From: Larimichthys crocea
Taxonomy: Eukaryota; Chordata; Actinopteri; Sciaenidae
Reading direction: 5' to 3'
Assembly (NCBI RefSeq): GCF_000972845.2
Contig: NC_040021.1
Coordinates: 4,775,969-4,839,968, forward strand
Length of the DNA: 64,000 bases
This document shows, one piece after another, positions 33,228 to 45,971 of this stretch; positions within the stretch are counted from its first letter, which is position 1; each line of letters begins with the position of its first letter. A program made the position numbers and the translations under genes. The notes under the pieces were generated by a model that saw only the letters and a program-made list of their open reading frames with translations, had not been told where the DNA came from and did not search any database.

Positions 33228-36200
33228 GTAATGTACTGAAGCTGGAGGCTCTTGAGGGTTTAGCCGTCCATAAACATTAATATACCATATTATCCCACAG
33301 GGACTGTTCCCTTTATAATGACTTTAAGTAGGAATGTAAACCCATTTTCCTGCAGAGCTCTCAATGGTTTCATCTTGACGGGAGGTAGGGACAGGAAAGT
33401 GTGTGTCTGTCTATGCTCCATTTACATTTTTTCACGTTTTACTGAAGCTCTTACAGGAAAACAGCTTTACAACAAGCGTAACCTTACCGGCTTAAACGCC
33501 TGAACTGTCAGCGTAACAAGCAATCCAACAGTAATCTATCAGCATACGCGTTTGGCTGTGAATTCATACGTGCACATACATCCTTCCATGCGTAACCAGG
33601 GTGTCACAGCAGTGCTCTAGTTTCGGGCTGCCTAATGCTATTAGACAGGAAATAAACCATATCGCATGTTTTGCTCCTGTTTGCATGTGTTTCGCTTCTC
33701 GTTCTCATGCCCTGGTATCATTACTGCAAGTATGCATACCTGTCCAGATGGTAGGTGTGTGTGTGTGTGTGTGCATACATTTGTGTGTGTATCCTGCCAT
33801 TTGTGAGAATGCAGTATGCGTGTGGGAATGTACTTGAGTTTGTGTTTGTGGGAGTATGTGTTGCATTGGTTTGTGCTTGGATATGAGTGTGTGTGTGTTT
33901 GTGTGTCTGGATTTTGTGCTTGTGTGTAACAGTAGGTGTTTGGGAGTGGGTAGGAAGCACTCCACCAGTGACAGCTAAGTGTCAACAAGGCATTTAACGG
34001 TTTCCGGTGATGAAAAACATGAATCACTTTGTGCGGTAAATAACTGTTAATTTTAACAGCACTGAAAGAGGGGTGGAATCAGCCCGAGCGTTTTAGAGCG
34101 ACAGTGTGACGATATTCTCCGCACGTAGGTGACAAGGACAAGGGAAAACAGGAACAAATGAGCGGGGAAACGTAACAAATGCGGATGCTTCCATAAAAGA
34201 CACGAGGGGTCAATGAATGGCTCCCTGAGTGAATCATGAGTTTCCTAAACATCACTTTTAATCAGCAATGAAAAACCACCTTTTTTTCCGGCTGTGAGAT
34301 GATGCATTGTTCGAATAATCCAATGTGATAGCTCAGATTAGGCAGTCGGAGAATTCTCACAGCCTATAAAGCAACACCTTTCAGCTCGTCTGAAAAATTT
34401 AAAAATCAAACTCAAATTGGAGATACATAAAATAAAAACCAGCGAGCTCGAGAAGGCATCCAACTCGAGTCTGTTGCTACACTCACATGGCTTACTCCTG
34501 TCACCGCAACATATATCCAATGCACCCTTTCAACCATGGCGGTGTACTTAAGCTGACAGTTCTCTTCTCACTCTTCGCTGCCATGCCGCCTGCTGGCACA
34601 GTGCTCGCCTGAACGCTACGCTGTCACTTGCTGCTGGTGTTGCTGCCACTACCTCTCTTCATATAGCATTTGAAAAACCTCCCTAGTCACAGATCATCCA
34701 CCTGTAGCGCCTATGACTACCTTCCACATCCCTTCCCTGCCGTGCTGAGCTCGGCGGGGAGCGACAAGTTTACAGACAGGCTGTGATAGTCTATGTATTT
34801 CTATTCTAGGCATTTTTTATCTGAGATATTGAAGGATGGTGTTCGCCCCACCAAATGTTACCAAGATACTTTATGTTGGTTTTTTTACTTAAGTTTGTCA
34901 TCTGTAGGTTCAAACTGGGGTTTGTTTCAGATGTCGGGAATCACGGGTCACAAATGAAACGACACATTTCTTATATCACATCACAAAAGATGTCACAGTA
35001 AGTTTCGCAGTGAGCTATGACATTTTCCAATTTTTTCTTTGGTGTTCTGCTAAAATGCAAGTGACAGCTAGGTTCAGATCAGGGTCCCAGCGCCCCCCTG
35101 TCCCCCCGCCCGCCTGCCTGCCTGCAATGCCATAGCCATGCTGGTTAAGAAGCAAGATGGATGGCGAGCATCTGGAAAACAAGCTGATCTGAAAATCAGT
35201 TTAATGCAAAGTGTGCATCAAGGGCTTGGGTTGTCTATTTGTGTCATTTATAAAGTGTAGAAGGGGGAATCGTTACAGCCGTGTGTGTGCATGCAACGAA
35301 GCGTCACCATGTGTACGTTGAACTCTATATGTGCACATACAGTATGTGACAACTTTCACCCAGCTAGAGGACATGAAGATATTAGAATATCCGCAGCATA
35401 TTGTGCTGACAGTATCCTGCTGCACTGTTTATTTATTTACTAATGGACAAAAACAGCCAGAGTGAAGGTTACAGGAGCTAAAAGCACAGTCCGAGCTGGG
35501 CGCATGCAGTAGATAATCAGGGAACATCATTGGATCGTCCTCTAGGCATGCATATTGAAGCGAGTTTAAACTCTTCTCGCAGAAAATATTGTCTGGATGG
35601 CCCTTTGTCGGAGCCGGTGTTGCCGTGCAGGTGCAGTTGTGTGTAATTACAGCATGTGTGTTTGCACGTAATTAAGTCAGGCCCACGGAGTCAGCACCCA
35701 GGCTGGTCTAGGCTCCATGTGCAGTGCTCCAAAACACAAGCTCTTATGATTTAATTACCGCACAAACATACACACACATGGACACACACAGGGAGAACGA
35801 GCAGTAAGCCAACAGGCCAAGTCTCATACGCTCTTGTATTCTCTGTATTCCCCCCTCGTTTGTCACTTGCCGGCCTTTGCCAGCCCTCCACAAATTCAAT
35901 GGCTTTGTGAGGCGCAAGAAGGTGGCAACCATGGCAGGGAATTAACCCTGCTGCATGGGGCCACCAGCCCCGTTTGTAGGACATTATTGCCTGTGTGTTG
36001 TGCGTCTCAGCCCATCGAGCGCAGTAACCGTTGTGTATATCAGCATCGATACAGATCAAGCCTGACGAGGGGGAAAAGTCAGACTCAATCGGCTGGGCTG
36101 AAGCCATGACTGGTGGGGTGATTAGTCCACAGCGGCTGCTGGTAACTGTTGCTGGGGGGATAAATGTTGCTTCATATGACCGTGGCTCTGAAAGGCAGAA

Positions 36201-38039
36201 GCAGCAGCTGCTGCCGCTGCTGTGTCACTGCCCCTGGGCTGTGGAGGGGGGACTCTGGATATATAGGGCTCCTCTCCTCACCTCCCTGTCTTCCCTCCCT
36301 CTCTCCCTCGTTTCTTTCTTTTTCAGCATCACTTAAACACCAGCACCAACAGGCAGAAGATAATGCAAGGACACAACACACACACACACACCCGGCAGTG
36401 ATGTGCTCTCACGTGTCCTGCTTCATTTTCTGTGTGTGGGCTGGAATACAAAAGGCTTCTCTGTCTTATCTTGGCCTGTTGTCTTTACGCTTTACCACAT
36501 GCACACATCTGCGCACTCTAAGAAGAAAGTAGAGGAGAAGTATTCCACATACAAATGTTTGTAAGTGTTTGTGAGTTTTTCTTGTTTTCGGTGATGAGCA
36601 GTTTTTTTTTTTCCTACTGGCCTGTCTCTCAACTCAGCACGGCACTAATAGGCATTCTACAAGCCACTCTGCTCTGCAATTAGCCGAAAACCACGGGAAA
36701 AACATTGATAAACAAAGATGAAACAATTCACGCCTTGCCCGGCACAAAGCCCTCAATCGAAGTCAACTGCTATTATCAACCCCCGACGATGCGTTTCAGC
36801 AGGTGGAAGCCCGCTCTGCTAAACAGACCCCATGTCCTTGAAACGCATCAAACAAAAGCAGATGCCTGTTTGTTCAAACACTTATTAAAAGCGCATATAG
36901 GCCATTTATGTGGGTGTTGTTACTGGAACCGGAGCTAAAGCGGCGGCGGGTGCTTCATCCTTGTCCACACAGTGCTCTGGCAGCGTGGGCCCCCCGGGGC
37001 TGCTGCCCATAGTTTCATGTCAGAGCCAAAGACGGGGACTGCAGCCACCACCACCAAGGCTGAAAAGCTCCATCATGCAGCAACACACGATCATCTATCC
37101 TGAGCTGGCCGCGGAGTAAAAGAGATGACTCCGGGAATAAGAATAAAAAGCATGTGAATTGTTCTCTCTTTCATTTCTCATTGGCTTTCTATTTCTCCCT
37201 CATCTCCCATTCCCCTCGATTTCTCTCATTTCAGGCTATTTCTCTCTTGAAAATGTTTACACTTAATGAAACCCGACCAGCTTACCGCCCCAAAGCCTGA
37301 TGCCTTTGAACATTATTCTTAGCCTCAGCAGATCAATATCACTACGTTCCCTGTCCGTCTGTTCGCAATTGCTAAAACTTTGTAATAATGATTTTTTTTT
37401 TTTTGAAACCAGCATCTGTCCTTCCATAGGTTTTTTCTTTTCTTCTAAATGCTGTCAGGCCAAATAATAACTCTTGTATCTCATACGGCTCTTAATCTCT
37501 CGCCAATAACTGAAGTGTAACAGTAACGATAGGGCTCATGGCAGTCGCTCACGGTGATGCAAGTTGATGGAAATCTACAGTGCAGGCTGGGAAACCGGAC
37601 GAGGGGGTGAGTTGCATCACAGCAGCAGACAGACAGCATATTGTATTGGTCAAACAAGTGCTCTGCTGCCACTCTGTTCTCAACAGAGCTGGTCAACAGG
37701 AGTCAAGGAGGTGAATCGGAGGTTGACTGGGGCCTTGCTTCACTGGACTCTGGAGTTTTACAAGGTCTCTGTCAATAGCCAAGACAAGCGACAAAGGACA
37801 TTTCTGCAGTCTTGACTGCGCTGGGGAACCAACAGGTCCAGCACAACACTAAGATTCCCATTAGGAGTTTACAGTATGTATGTATTTGGGCAGTGAAAAA
37901 CAAAAACACAAACCAAAGATCTAAAGGCATAAAACATCCATCGAGTAGGATTTTACTAATATCGCAGAGATTTATGGGGGGGGGGGGATCCCTGAAGATT
38001 CGATCGAAGAAATTTTAATTTGAAAAAAATCAATTGTCA
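33228..38039. other. Intergenic, no gene recognised
   Basis: It contains GT-rich low-complexity DNA at 33750-33930, a C-rich patch with GCCT units at about 35091-35122, a CA run at 36375-36392, and T-runs near 36602 and 37391. A G-run lies at 37977-37987. A 57-bp minus-strand segment at 34486-34545 is open but has a purine-rich, poor acceptor. The frames at 35751-36532 have no recognisable domain. Confidence 0.5.
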
Positions 38040-38330
38040 CTTTAGAGCTCAAGCGATTAGTCAATCAGTCAATTAGTCCGTCAACAGAAACTATATCGAT
38101 AATAAATTAATCGTCATTTTACAAGCAAACGTGTCAAACAATCCGCTGAGGATTTGATACTTTTCTGTTTTATTTGATCTTAAGTGGAACATTTTTAACA
38201 TTTGAACAGTGAGATAAAGAAATCAACGTGTGAACATGTCATCTTGGGCTTTGGCTTTTTTTCTTTTTTACTATATCTATATCCAGACATTTGATGTGCT
38301 AATCAAATAACTGATAAGGGTCTAAGGACA
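38040..38330. mobile_element. Degraded hAT-like non-autonomous repeat
   Basis: The phrases AAGCGATTAGTCAATCAGTC, AATTAATCGTCATTTTACAA and GCAAACGTGTCAAACAATCC, with GAGGATTTGATACTTTTCTG, match a very common fish repeat built around alternating ATTAGTC/GATTAAT motifs. The ends are too decayed to define precisely. Confidence 0.6.
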
Positions 38331-38334
38331 GAGG

Positions 38335-38440
38335 GTGTCACTCCCTGTACAGATTGTAAAGCCAGCAGAGGCAAAATGTGTTTTGTGAATTTGAGCTATA
38401 CAAATAAAATTTGATTATATTTTGATTTGATTAATGAGTA
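38335..38440 (+). mobile_element. Retroposon 3' tail
   Basis: GATTGTAAAGCCAGCAGAGG, AAAATGTGTTTTGTGAATTT and GAGCTATACAAATAAAATTT followed by GATTATATTTTGATTTGATT match the 3' end of an interspersed fish retroposon, whose usual form is GGGCTATA.AAATAAA then a GATT-rich tail. Confidence 0.6.
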
Positions 38441-39889
38441 TTCATTCCAGTCCAAATACATGCACTACTTAAATGCTGTTTGAGTATTATGCAAATTTAT
38501 GGGTGAGCTGATGTATTAGATCGCATCAGATTTTATAGGTGCAGGTAATAAGGTGCATATTTCGTGTGAAAGTTGGTTTCTGAGCATGAATGAGAATTCA
38601 TTTAATCAAAATATATTCTGTTATGTAAAAGGCGAGTTTTGTGGCCTTGCAGTCTTCTGTGTCCGTATTAAAAACTAGTTTTACACAGTGAGCTACCCCA
38701 TTCTTCATCGCAGAGCAGACTCTCATGATTCATGACTATTGTCCGACAACAGCCTTGCATTATGTTTCCCTCCTTCCCTGCAGCCTTGTCTCCACAGCTG
38801 TGGTTTCTGCATGATCAATGTGTGTTCTTAGCAACTCCATCTCTTTCTAATTAAGATATCTCATTGTGTTCTCCTCAAGGATTTCACAAAAAGGTCAAGC
38901 TAGGCCTATTCTCCCCCATTTAGGTCTCAGAGCGTTCGCGAAAAGGTCTTGTTTGTCGCAACGACGGCGATCTGGGCCCAACATTTCCACGTGACGGAAA
39001 TGTCAGCGACTGATGACATTAGGGGTTTTGGGAAAGCATGAGATTTTGGCCCGCACCTCGCTCGACCCGCTCCAACTCCATCAGACTCACTTACTGGAAT
39101 AATCACCTCATGTTTCATCAGAGCTTTCCGATGGGACAAATGATCGCTATAAAACACAAGGAAACAAATTAACCACCGGTGTCAAGATTTTAATGGTTCC
39201 AATTAGTCAACACTTTGGGGAATGCGCATTATTAAGAATGATAGTGTGCCACTTCCAATCTGTAAATTCCAGCCAGTCCAACTGGTTTTACACTTGTCCT
39301 ACAGGCCTACATATGCTGCAAATAGTGCTGATTAAGTACACTGTCCATGGTATGAGAGCAGGGAATTCATTCACACTGACTTCGCCACCCTAAACCCACA
39401 CACAAACACATCTTCTCATGCCAACAACATCTTATCCTGTTTTCGAATATCACAACAAAGTGTTACACACAACTCACCAAAACCAAGCCAACTGGACAGC
39501 AGATTTTCCACACTTTTACTTTTTATTACTTTTGGTCTCCTAACTTCCTATCACAACTGAGGGTTGTGATGTGAATGCACATCTGCCAGCAGCTCCTCAC
39601 TGATTTGTTCCCAGATGACATCCTTTGGAACATTATTCTTTTGGCACTGTCTCCCTTCTCTGCAATGGTCTGATTCCAGACAGAGAGAGGAACCAATCAG
39701 TTACCCTTAGCATGCTTTCCAGAGGTTGTGGAGTCTGCCAGAACAGCATCTGTTTTTCTATCATTTTATAGATAAAAACCAATTTCTTGCTTCCTTGAGT
39801 ACTTTCAAATGCGAGTGTAACAATGCTTTGAATTTTCTTCGAGTCTACAGCTGCACTAGCAGTTCTTTGAGGCCTGCGAAGGTCAGATA
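38441..39889. other. Intergenic apart from the candidate exon at 39095-39146
   Basis: No other gene or repeat family is recognised. Minus-strand frames at 39633-39995 extend into the adjacent repeat and are not considered genes. Confidence 0.45.
39095..39146 (-). other. Candidate 52-bp exon (minus strand)
   Basis: Acceptor ttccttgtgttttatag and donor CCA|GTAAGT on the minus strand enclose 52 bases. One frame is open, reading DHLSHRKALMKHEVIIP after one leading base, and ends on a codon boundary. That phase is compatible with the phase-0 candidate at 22606-22662 further along the same strand. The product is not recognised and the supposed intron would be 16 kb. Confidence 0.2.
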
Positions 39890-40460
39890 TGAATACCAAA
39901 ATGCTGGTGGAAGTAAACTTCTGACTTGATGATGGCACGAGATGATGAAGTTTAGGGAGTTCACAAAAACCACGAATGTCTGCATCAAACTGCATGTTAG
40001 TCCATCCAACGGTTGTCGAGACATTTCCATCGGCACCGTGAATGCGAACCTCATAATGGCACGATAAGAAGTCTCATCAGGGAATCACCAGAATCAATAG
40101 GATCTATCCTCTGGGGACAATGAATGTCTGCGTGAAAAATCTTTGCCAATCCTTCTTGCAGATGGAGAAATAGTGTTTTTCACTGGATACATGGGAATTT
40201 TGCCCCGCTGATGGAATCACATGAAAATCCTGGGGTTCAGCAAAGTCAGCGAGATTCATCCTCTGAGGATCATGAATGCAGAATTTCATCGCAATCCATC
40301 TGATAGTTATATTTTTATTTCAATAAAACCCAACAAATGTCAACCCCATGATAGAGCTACAAGAAAATGTCAAAAAAAGATTCATTCATGTCTCGGCACA
40401 ACCTGTTGACAATCCATCCAATAAATGTTGACATATTTCAGTCTGGGCCAAAGTGACATT
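39890..40460 (-). repeat. Inverted copy of the ~288-bp fish repeat
   Basis: Read on the minus strand it carries the same modules as the 25-kb array: TGAAATATGTCAACATTTAT, GATTGCCATGAAATTC-type phrases, ATTCATGATCCTCAGAGGAT and CCAGAGGATAGATCC. About two diverged units are present. Confidence 0.72.
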
Positions 40461-42194
40461 TCCATCTCCTGAAATATCTAGTTGCTGGAGTGGTTATAAA
40501 TATCAAAGTAATACACACAAAACTGCAGTAAAAGACAGAAACAAACAAAAACAATAACCTAAAGACATTGTGAAGCCAGTTAAATAACAACAAGCTTGTA
40601 GAAAGGATAAAAACAATATAAGCACAGTAAACGGGTGTAGGGCAAATAAAATAAATGTATTCTCTTTGCAGAACTAAAACTACTGAAAAATCCCTCTCAG
40701 GCTCGTAGACATACTGGATTCTTTGGCAAAACATTCGCACACATCTCTGTTGACATGCTGGACCTGTGTTAGCAGAATTGAAGGAATAATAGCTGTTGTT
40801 TGCTGCAGATATTACACACCGCAGGCCCATTAGCCAAATGGCACCAGGATAAATGCCTTAGTTTCACAGAGTCCGTCTGGAAATGACTAGACTGTAGAGG
40901 ATTCAATTGAGCCTTCCTATTGACTGTCCAAAAACATGTTTACCCACATCTGACCCACACCCTGTGTACCCTTTAATCAGTGCCCACCTCTAATGGCTCC
41001 CTCGTCTTTCTCTCTCCCACCCGGCCCTGGTTTATGGAGCTCTGCAAGAGAGGGCAAATGAGGGCTCTGTCTCCCCCCCCTACCTCAGCGCATCTCCCTT
41101 TACTCATATTGACAGAGGCTTACTTGCTGTGTCACATCACGTAGGGATCTTAGAGGATCCTCACCAAATCCAAACCCTCCGGCCCCACCTATCTCTGCTT
41201 CCTCAGCTAAAATGCCTAGAGGGAATAGATGAAGGGCAGAGGAGACAGACAGAAAGCAAGCTTGTGTGTGTGTGTGCAAATGATAAGGTGGACGCTGGTG
41301 TGTGAGACATATTTGCTGTCTGAGAACTGTTTGTGTCTCAGAACGCCGGCATGTTGAGCGAGAGACACGCCACGTCAGATTTAAGTAAAAGCAGCAGAGA
41401 GATAGAAGCAGAGAAGGAGACTTAAAAGGACGCCGCCGCCGCTGAAGGTGCGCGGCTGTGTGCGAATGATAGAACGCTTGTGTCGCTCATCGTCTTTCTG
41501 CTCACGGCCGCGGTTAATTATTCACCGGGGTTGTGCTGCAGAGATGAACTGAGGGGCTCTGGGATAAAGGCACTGGAGGAGGAAGATGAAATTATAAAAT
41601 CCTAATGACAGAACTCTGGCTGAATGGTAATTTCTTAAATTGATTTTGAAGAGGTGCCCAGACAGAACGGGCATGGAGAGACATTGAGATGAGGATTTCT
41701 CCTTCTCCCTCCACGCTCTCTTTCTTTAACTCTCTCCCTCTCTCTCTGGACATGTTCCAGCCCTCTTCACCTCTGGCCTAATCTGCCTTCTTATCCTACA
41801 CTTAAGCTTCATCGCCACACGTCTGTCCTTTTGTTTCCGTCTTTTCTCTTTAACCTCACTTCTCACCTCCTTCGACCCACGTTTCTCTGTTCACGTACTC
41901 TGGAATTTAAATTTCGTATTAAATTATCGGATCTTTACTCGTGCAGGACCTAAAACTCGGTTCATGTGGGCTGACATATGAACCTGAAGCAGCTGCAGAA
42001 TATGATAGAAGGAAATGAAAGTAGATAACTGCTAATGATTTAAAACCCAGAACAAATCTGTATTGATAGTGACAGATGTATTTTCTGTTGGGTGGTAAGA
42101 GGGCATCAACCACTGTTGATAAGTAGCTGCTTTATTAAAAATGCATCTTTAAAGATATTATTATTATACACAAAAGACCAGCATTGTCCAATAG
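40461..42194. other. Intergenic, no gene recognised
   Basis: The 130-codon minus-strand frame at 40438-40830 starts in the repeat and is Phe/Leu-rich without a domain. A short GT run lies near 41264-41276. The region 41690-41890 is pyrimidine-rich. Confidence 0.5.
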
Positions 42195-42498
42195 TTAAAG
42201 GTCCAGTGTGTCAGATTTAGAGCTGTATATTGACAGAATATGGCAGAAGTGGAATATAAAATGCATAACTATGTTTTCATCTGTGTATAATCAACTGAAA
42301 ATAAGACATGTTGTGTTTTGTTATCTTTAAATGAGCCCTTTATGTCCACCATGCATCGCCATGTTTCTACAGTAGACCAGAAGAGATAAAACAAACACCG
42401 GCTTGTTTTTTTCTTCATGCTTGGAGGGTGAGTGGAGGGGGTTGCAATCCACAACTACACCGCTAGATGCCACTAAGTCCTACACACTGGTCCTTTAA
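42195..42498. mobile_element. Palindromic-ended MITE with TTAA flanks
   Basis: The ends TTAAAGGTCCAGTGTG and CACACTGGTCCTTTAA are inverted repeats matching at 15 of 16 positions. The outermost TTAA at 42195-42198 and 42495-42498 may be the target duplication. The right end also holds the phrase CTAGATGCCACTAAGTCCTA, typical of this abundant fish element. At 304 bp with no transposase it is non-autonomous. A TTAA target would suggest piggyBac-type mobilisation and a TTA or TAA target a Harbinger type; sequence alone cannot decide. Confidence 0.85.
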
Positions 42499-45400
42499 AG
42501 TAATAGGAAAATACACTTTCTTTTCAACACTGAGATATCGGTCTCCTGTCTGCATGTCCAAGCTGCAGCTCCATGGATGATAAATGAAAATAAAAGGCTT
42601 ATACAATGCAATTTTTAAAAAAAGATTATGTCCATTTTAAGCCAAAGCCTCTGTATCTGTATCTATGTCTATGATAGCACAAAACAAAGCTGGCACATTC
42701 ACTGCGGCTGGTTACACTCCCCATACTCCAATTTGTTGTGAATCTGCATGTTGGCCTGAACAAGTTCACATTTTTAATAAATCTGTGCTCCGGTTATCTG
42801 GACAGTCGATGATGTTTGACTCTGCTGGATTGAGTAATGAGGCAGAACGACCTCTTGTGCTGCAGTCTCGGGGACGACTCATGAAAGTGTAATGCGTAAT
42901 GAAACGGTCTCTTCACAACCGCCACCAAGAGACACGTCGTGATAAGTTTGCTCTTGAGACCTGAGTGGCCCTATATTAAGTTCGTAATTCAACAACAACA
43001 TCGAGAGGATTTGCTCTTCAAGTCCATACAACTGGAAGAATCCAACATCCATTAACTGTTATAGATGATTATAGCCAAGGATAGGCACTTCAGTGCAGTT
43101 TACAACCACACATATGCCTCTATCCTTTTAGTTTGCACAGGGCAGATGCACCAGAGGCAGATAAAAGGTGCTCTGACTGAAAGCCGTCAATAGAAGCAGT
43201 TAGAGGAATGTAGGAGGGGGAGTTCAAACCATTTTCCTCTCACTCGGTGCTCAACATTACTGTTAAGTTGCCACTGAGCAAAGCACTTAACCTCAGCGGA
43301 TCAGAGGAAGCTACGTTGACTTGAATCAAGTAGCGTCACATCCTTTCTCTTTCAGTTTTTACACCACCTGTACGTGCAAAGTGCACCCACACCCGAGCAC
43401 CCGAGCTGAGACGTGCACACGCCTCTTCGATCCTCCGTCACACAAACCCACCCCCTCTCCATCTGTCAGCTCCCTTCAGCATTTATCGCCGTCTATCTCC
43501 TCTCTCTCTCGTCCTCTGGCGACCAGCGCGGCATCCCGGCCCAGGCCTCTTTACCCTGTTATCCATGCGGCGGGGCCGCAGAGAAGAGCGCGAGGCGTGG
43601 TGATTGACAGAGATAAGGCCTCTAATTAGAAGCAGTGATTGGGGGGCTCTGGAGGGGGCTTAGCTTCCTGGCAGGCAGAGACAGAGGAGACAGAGACGTA
43701 TCCAGGGCGCCCAACCCCTCTGCAATTAGACACACATCTGCTATCAGTGATCAGCTCAGTGTCCCCGGAACGGGGAGACGTTCTGCCGCACGTTGCCTGT
43801 CAATGTCATTCATTGTCCCTTTTCCCTTCCCTTGTACAACCCGCTGCCACCCCACCCGATGGATTGGGGAGATACTGATGCAGACACACACACACAAACA
43901 CACACAGTACAAGAGAGCATGATGAATATTCATGCAGAGTTTGACGCGCTCATGCTTGAAGACAGATGCAAATACACAGACGTATACGCCGCCTATAGCG
44001 CACAAACATGTCTAGTCATAGCTGGATGCTCGTGCAAAAGGCTTCAGATGCATCTCACATTAGGTCCCATTAGAGTACGTGGAATAATGTGTATGTACAC
44101 ATTTAACATACCATTAGCAGGCACACAAGCCTGACTCAGTGCTCTTCGCTGCTGGCTTTGAATTTACAGTATGAAAGTGTGATCCGCCTGCAGAGATTTT
44201 ACAGCCTGGGCGAAATGTCACATCGTCTCAGCGTCTCAAGTTTTATGACTCTAATCTGTGCGGCTGACACAGACGCAGCGACACACTAGCATGTTCAGAA
44301 TGGAATAATAGTACGTTATGACACAAAAGAGCGTACATCACAAGGGCTCTTTGCAAGCTGGAGTGCGTTGTCGGATAGAGCCAATTTATGAGCCGATAGG
44401 TCTACAGACTAATTCCAAATATGAGGAAGCCGTCATTTGAATAATCTACACCGAGGGAGCGGAAGGCTAAGGGATATTTAACATGATGAATAAGCCGGAG
44501 CTGTACAACTTGTGCTATCTGCTAAGGTCTTAAATCTAAAGAGTCCTAGCCAGGGGTAGAGGGGCGAGAGTGTGGATGGAACAAGTCCATGTCGGTCCAA
44601 TGCTTTTAAGGAGTTGAACTGAAGGATAATTTCAGGAGTGAGACCGAGAGGGGAGGCGGCTTATGCGTAGACTTCAATTACAGAGATTTCTCCACGCAGA
44701 TATGAGCTGAAAAGGCAAATTAGTCCAGGGACAGACGTAATTCATGTCTGTGAAACTGGCGAGTCAGGTCTTCATCACGCCCCGGTCTCTGCCAGGACAA
44801 CACTCACTTCAGCAGCAAAGGAATTCAGCTCTAAACATGCCACGTTGGTCTGCTGCTCCACCTCCTCTGTACATTACTGTTTTAAGTTATTATAATAGAA
44901 AAAAATCAAGGTCCAATTCTAATTTACAAGCTCTTGTTCTTCCTCCCCCTGCTGTGCAGATATTAACAGCGTGAGCTGAGCTTTAAAGAAAAACAAATGA
45001 CCTTGAGCGAGGTGTACGTCATGAGCGCTCAGCATAACAGGGAGCATGGGAAGATTGTTAGCTCCGCGTGGGGGTGAGGAGGGCACAGTCGTATCCCCTC
45101 GGCGCAGGTCAGACGGGCTCTGTGAAATAAGGAAGAAATCAGGACAGCAAAGACGAAGAGGCAGAGATGGGAGCAGCGGCGGGAGGGAGGAGGAGGAGGA
45201 GGAGGAGGAGGGAGAATGTGTGAACTCGCTCAAGGAAAGAAATGAGAGAATTGGAGCATTTCCACCTCATGGATGCTCAACATTTATGACCTGACAGAGA
45301 GACGGAAATAAGAGAGAACACATTGTACATTTATCCCTCATGTCTGTGTTTGTGTTCCTCATTCAGAATTCTGTCTGCTAACCGGTGTTAGGCATCTTTT

Positions 45401-45886
45401 CTTTCTTTTGCAATTTAAGCAAAGCCCTTCATCTGAACACGAGTCATAGTCCAGAAGAGGGAGAACATGGGTGTAATAAAACATAACACAGACATACGAC
45501 TAGTTTACAACTGACCTGCAGCTTTTTCCCCAGATAACAAAGATGTTAAATGATACAAAACCGTGGATTACACCAAGTACCAGCATGGGAACTACAGTGA
45601 GTTCAGGGGTAAGATTGTGATTGTTGTGGTTAAGGTATTGTAACTAAAACATTGGGTTAAGGTTGGGAAAGAATGTGGTTAATAAAACTCTGAATATTCA
45701 GCTAATAACCACCACAACATTACTTTCTGCCTCGCTACATTAAGGACATAGTACTTCCTGCACTGGCGCTGAACGTTGGTTGGTGCTGGATGTGAATCCT
45801 GAGGATGTGGACAGTCAGTTTTCAGGATTCTAGTCTGGTGTATCCGCGTCAATAATCCCGATCAGTGAAATTTGATCAAGTTTTTT
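42499..45886. other. Intergenic, no gene recognised
   Basis: It contains an (AC)n-like run at 43884-43907 and an (AGG)n tract at 45188-45211. No splice-bounded open segment with recognisable content was found. The frames at 43321-44134 lack domains and overlap one another on several frames. Confidence 0.5.
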
Positions 45887-45971
45887 GCAAATATTGTTTG
45901 ATATTTGTTTATTTTGTAAATGTTGACTTTGCAAATATTGTTTGATATTTGTTTATTTTGTAAATGTTGAC
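45887..45971 (+). repeat. Perfect 41-bp tandem duplication
   Basis: The 41-base block starting GCAAATATTGTTTGATATTT occurs at 45887-45927 and again, without a mismatch, at 45931-45971, with a period of 44. The absence of differences suggests a recent duplication, or a copy-number variable site. Confidence 0.95.

Noticed and set aside
34489..34545. 57-bp open segment on the minus strand with a GTAAGC donor
   Set aside because: The acceptor tract is purine-rich (gaagagtgagaagagaactg), unlike a functional site.
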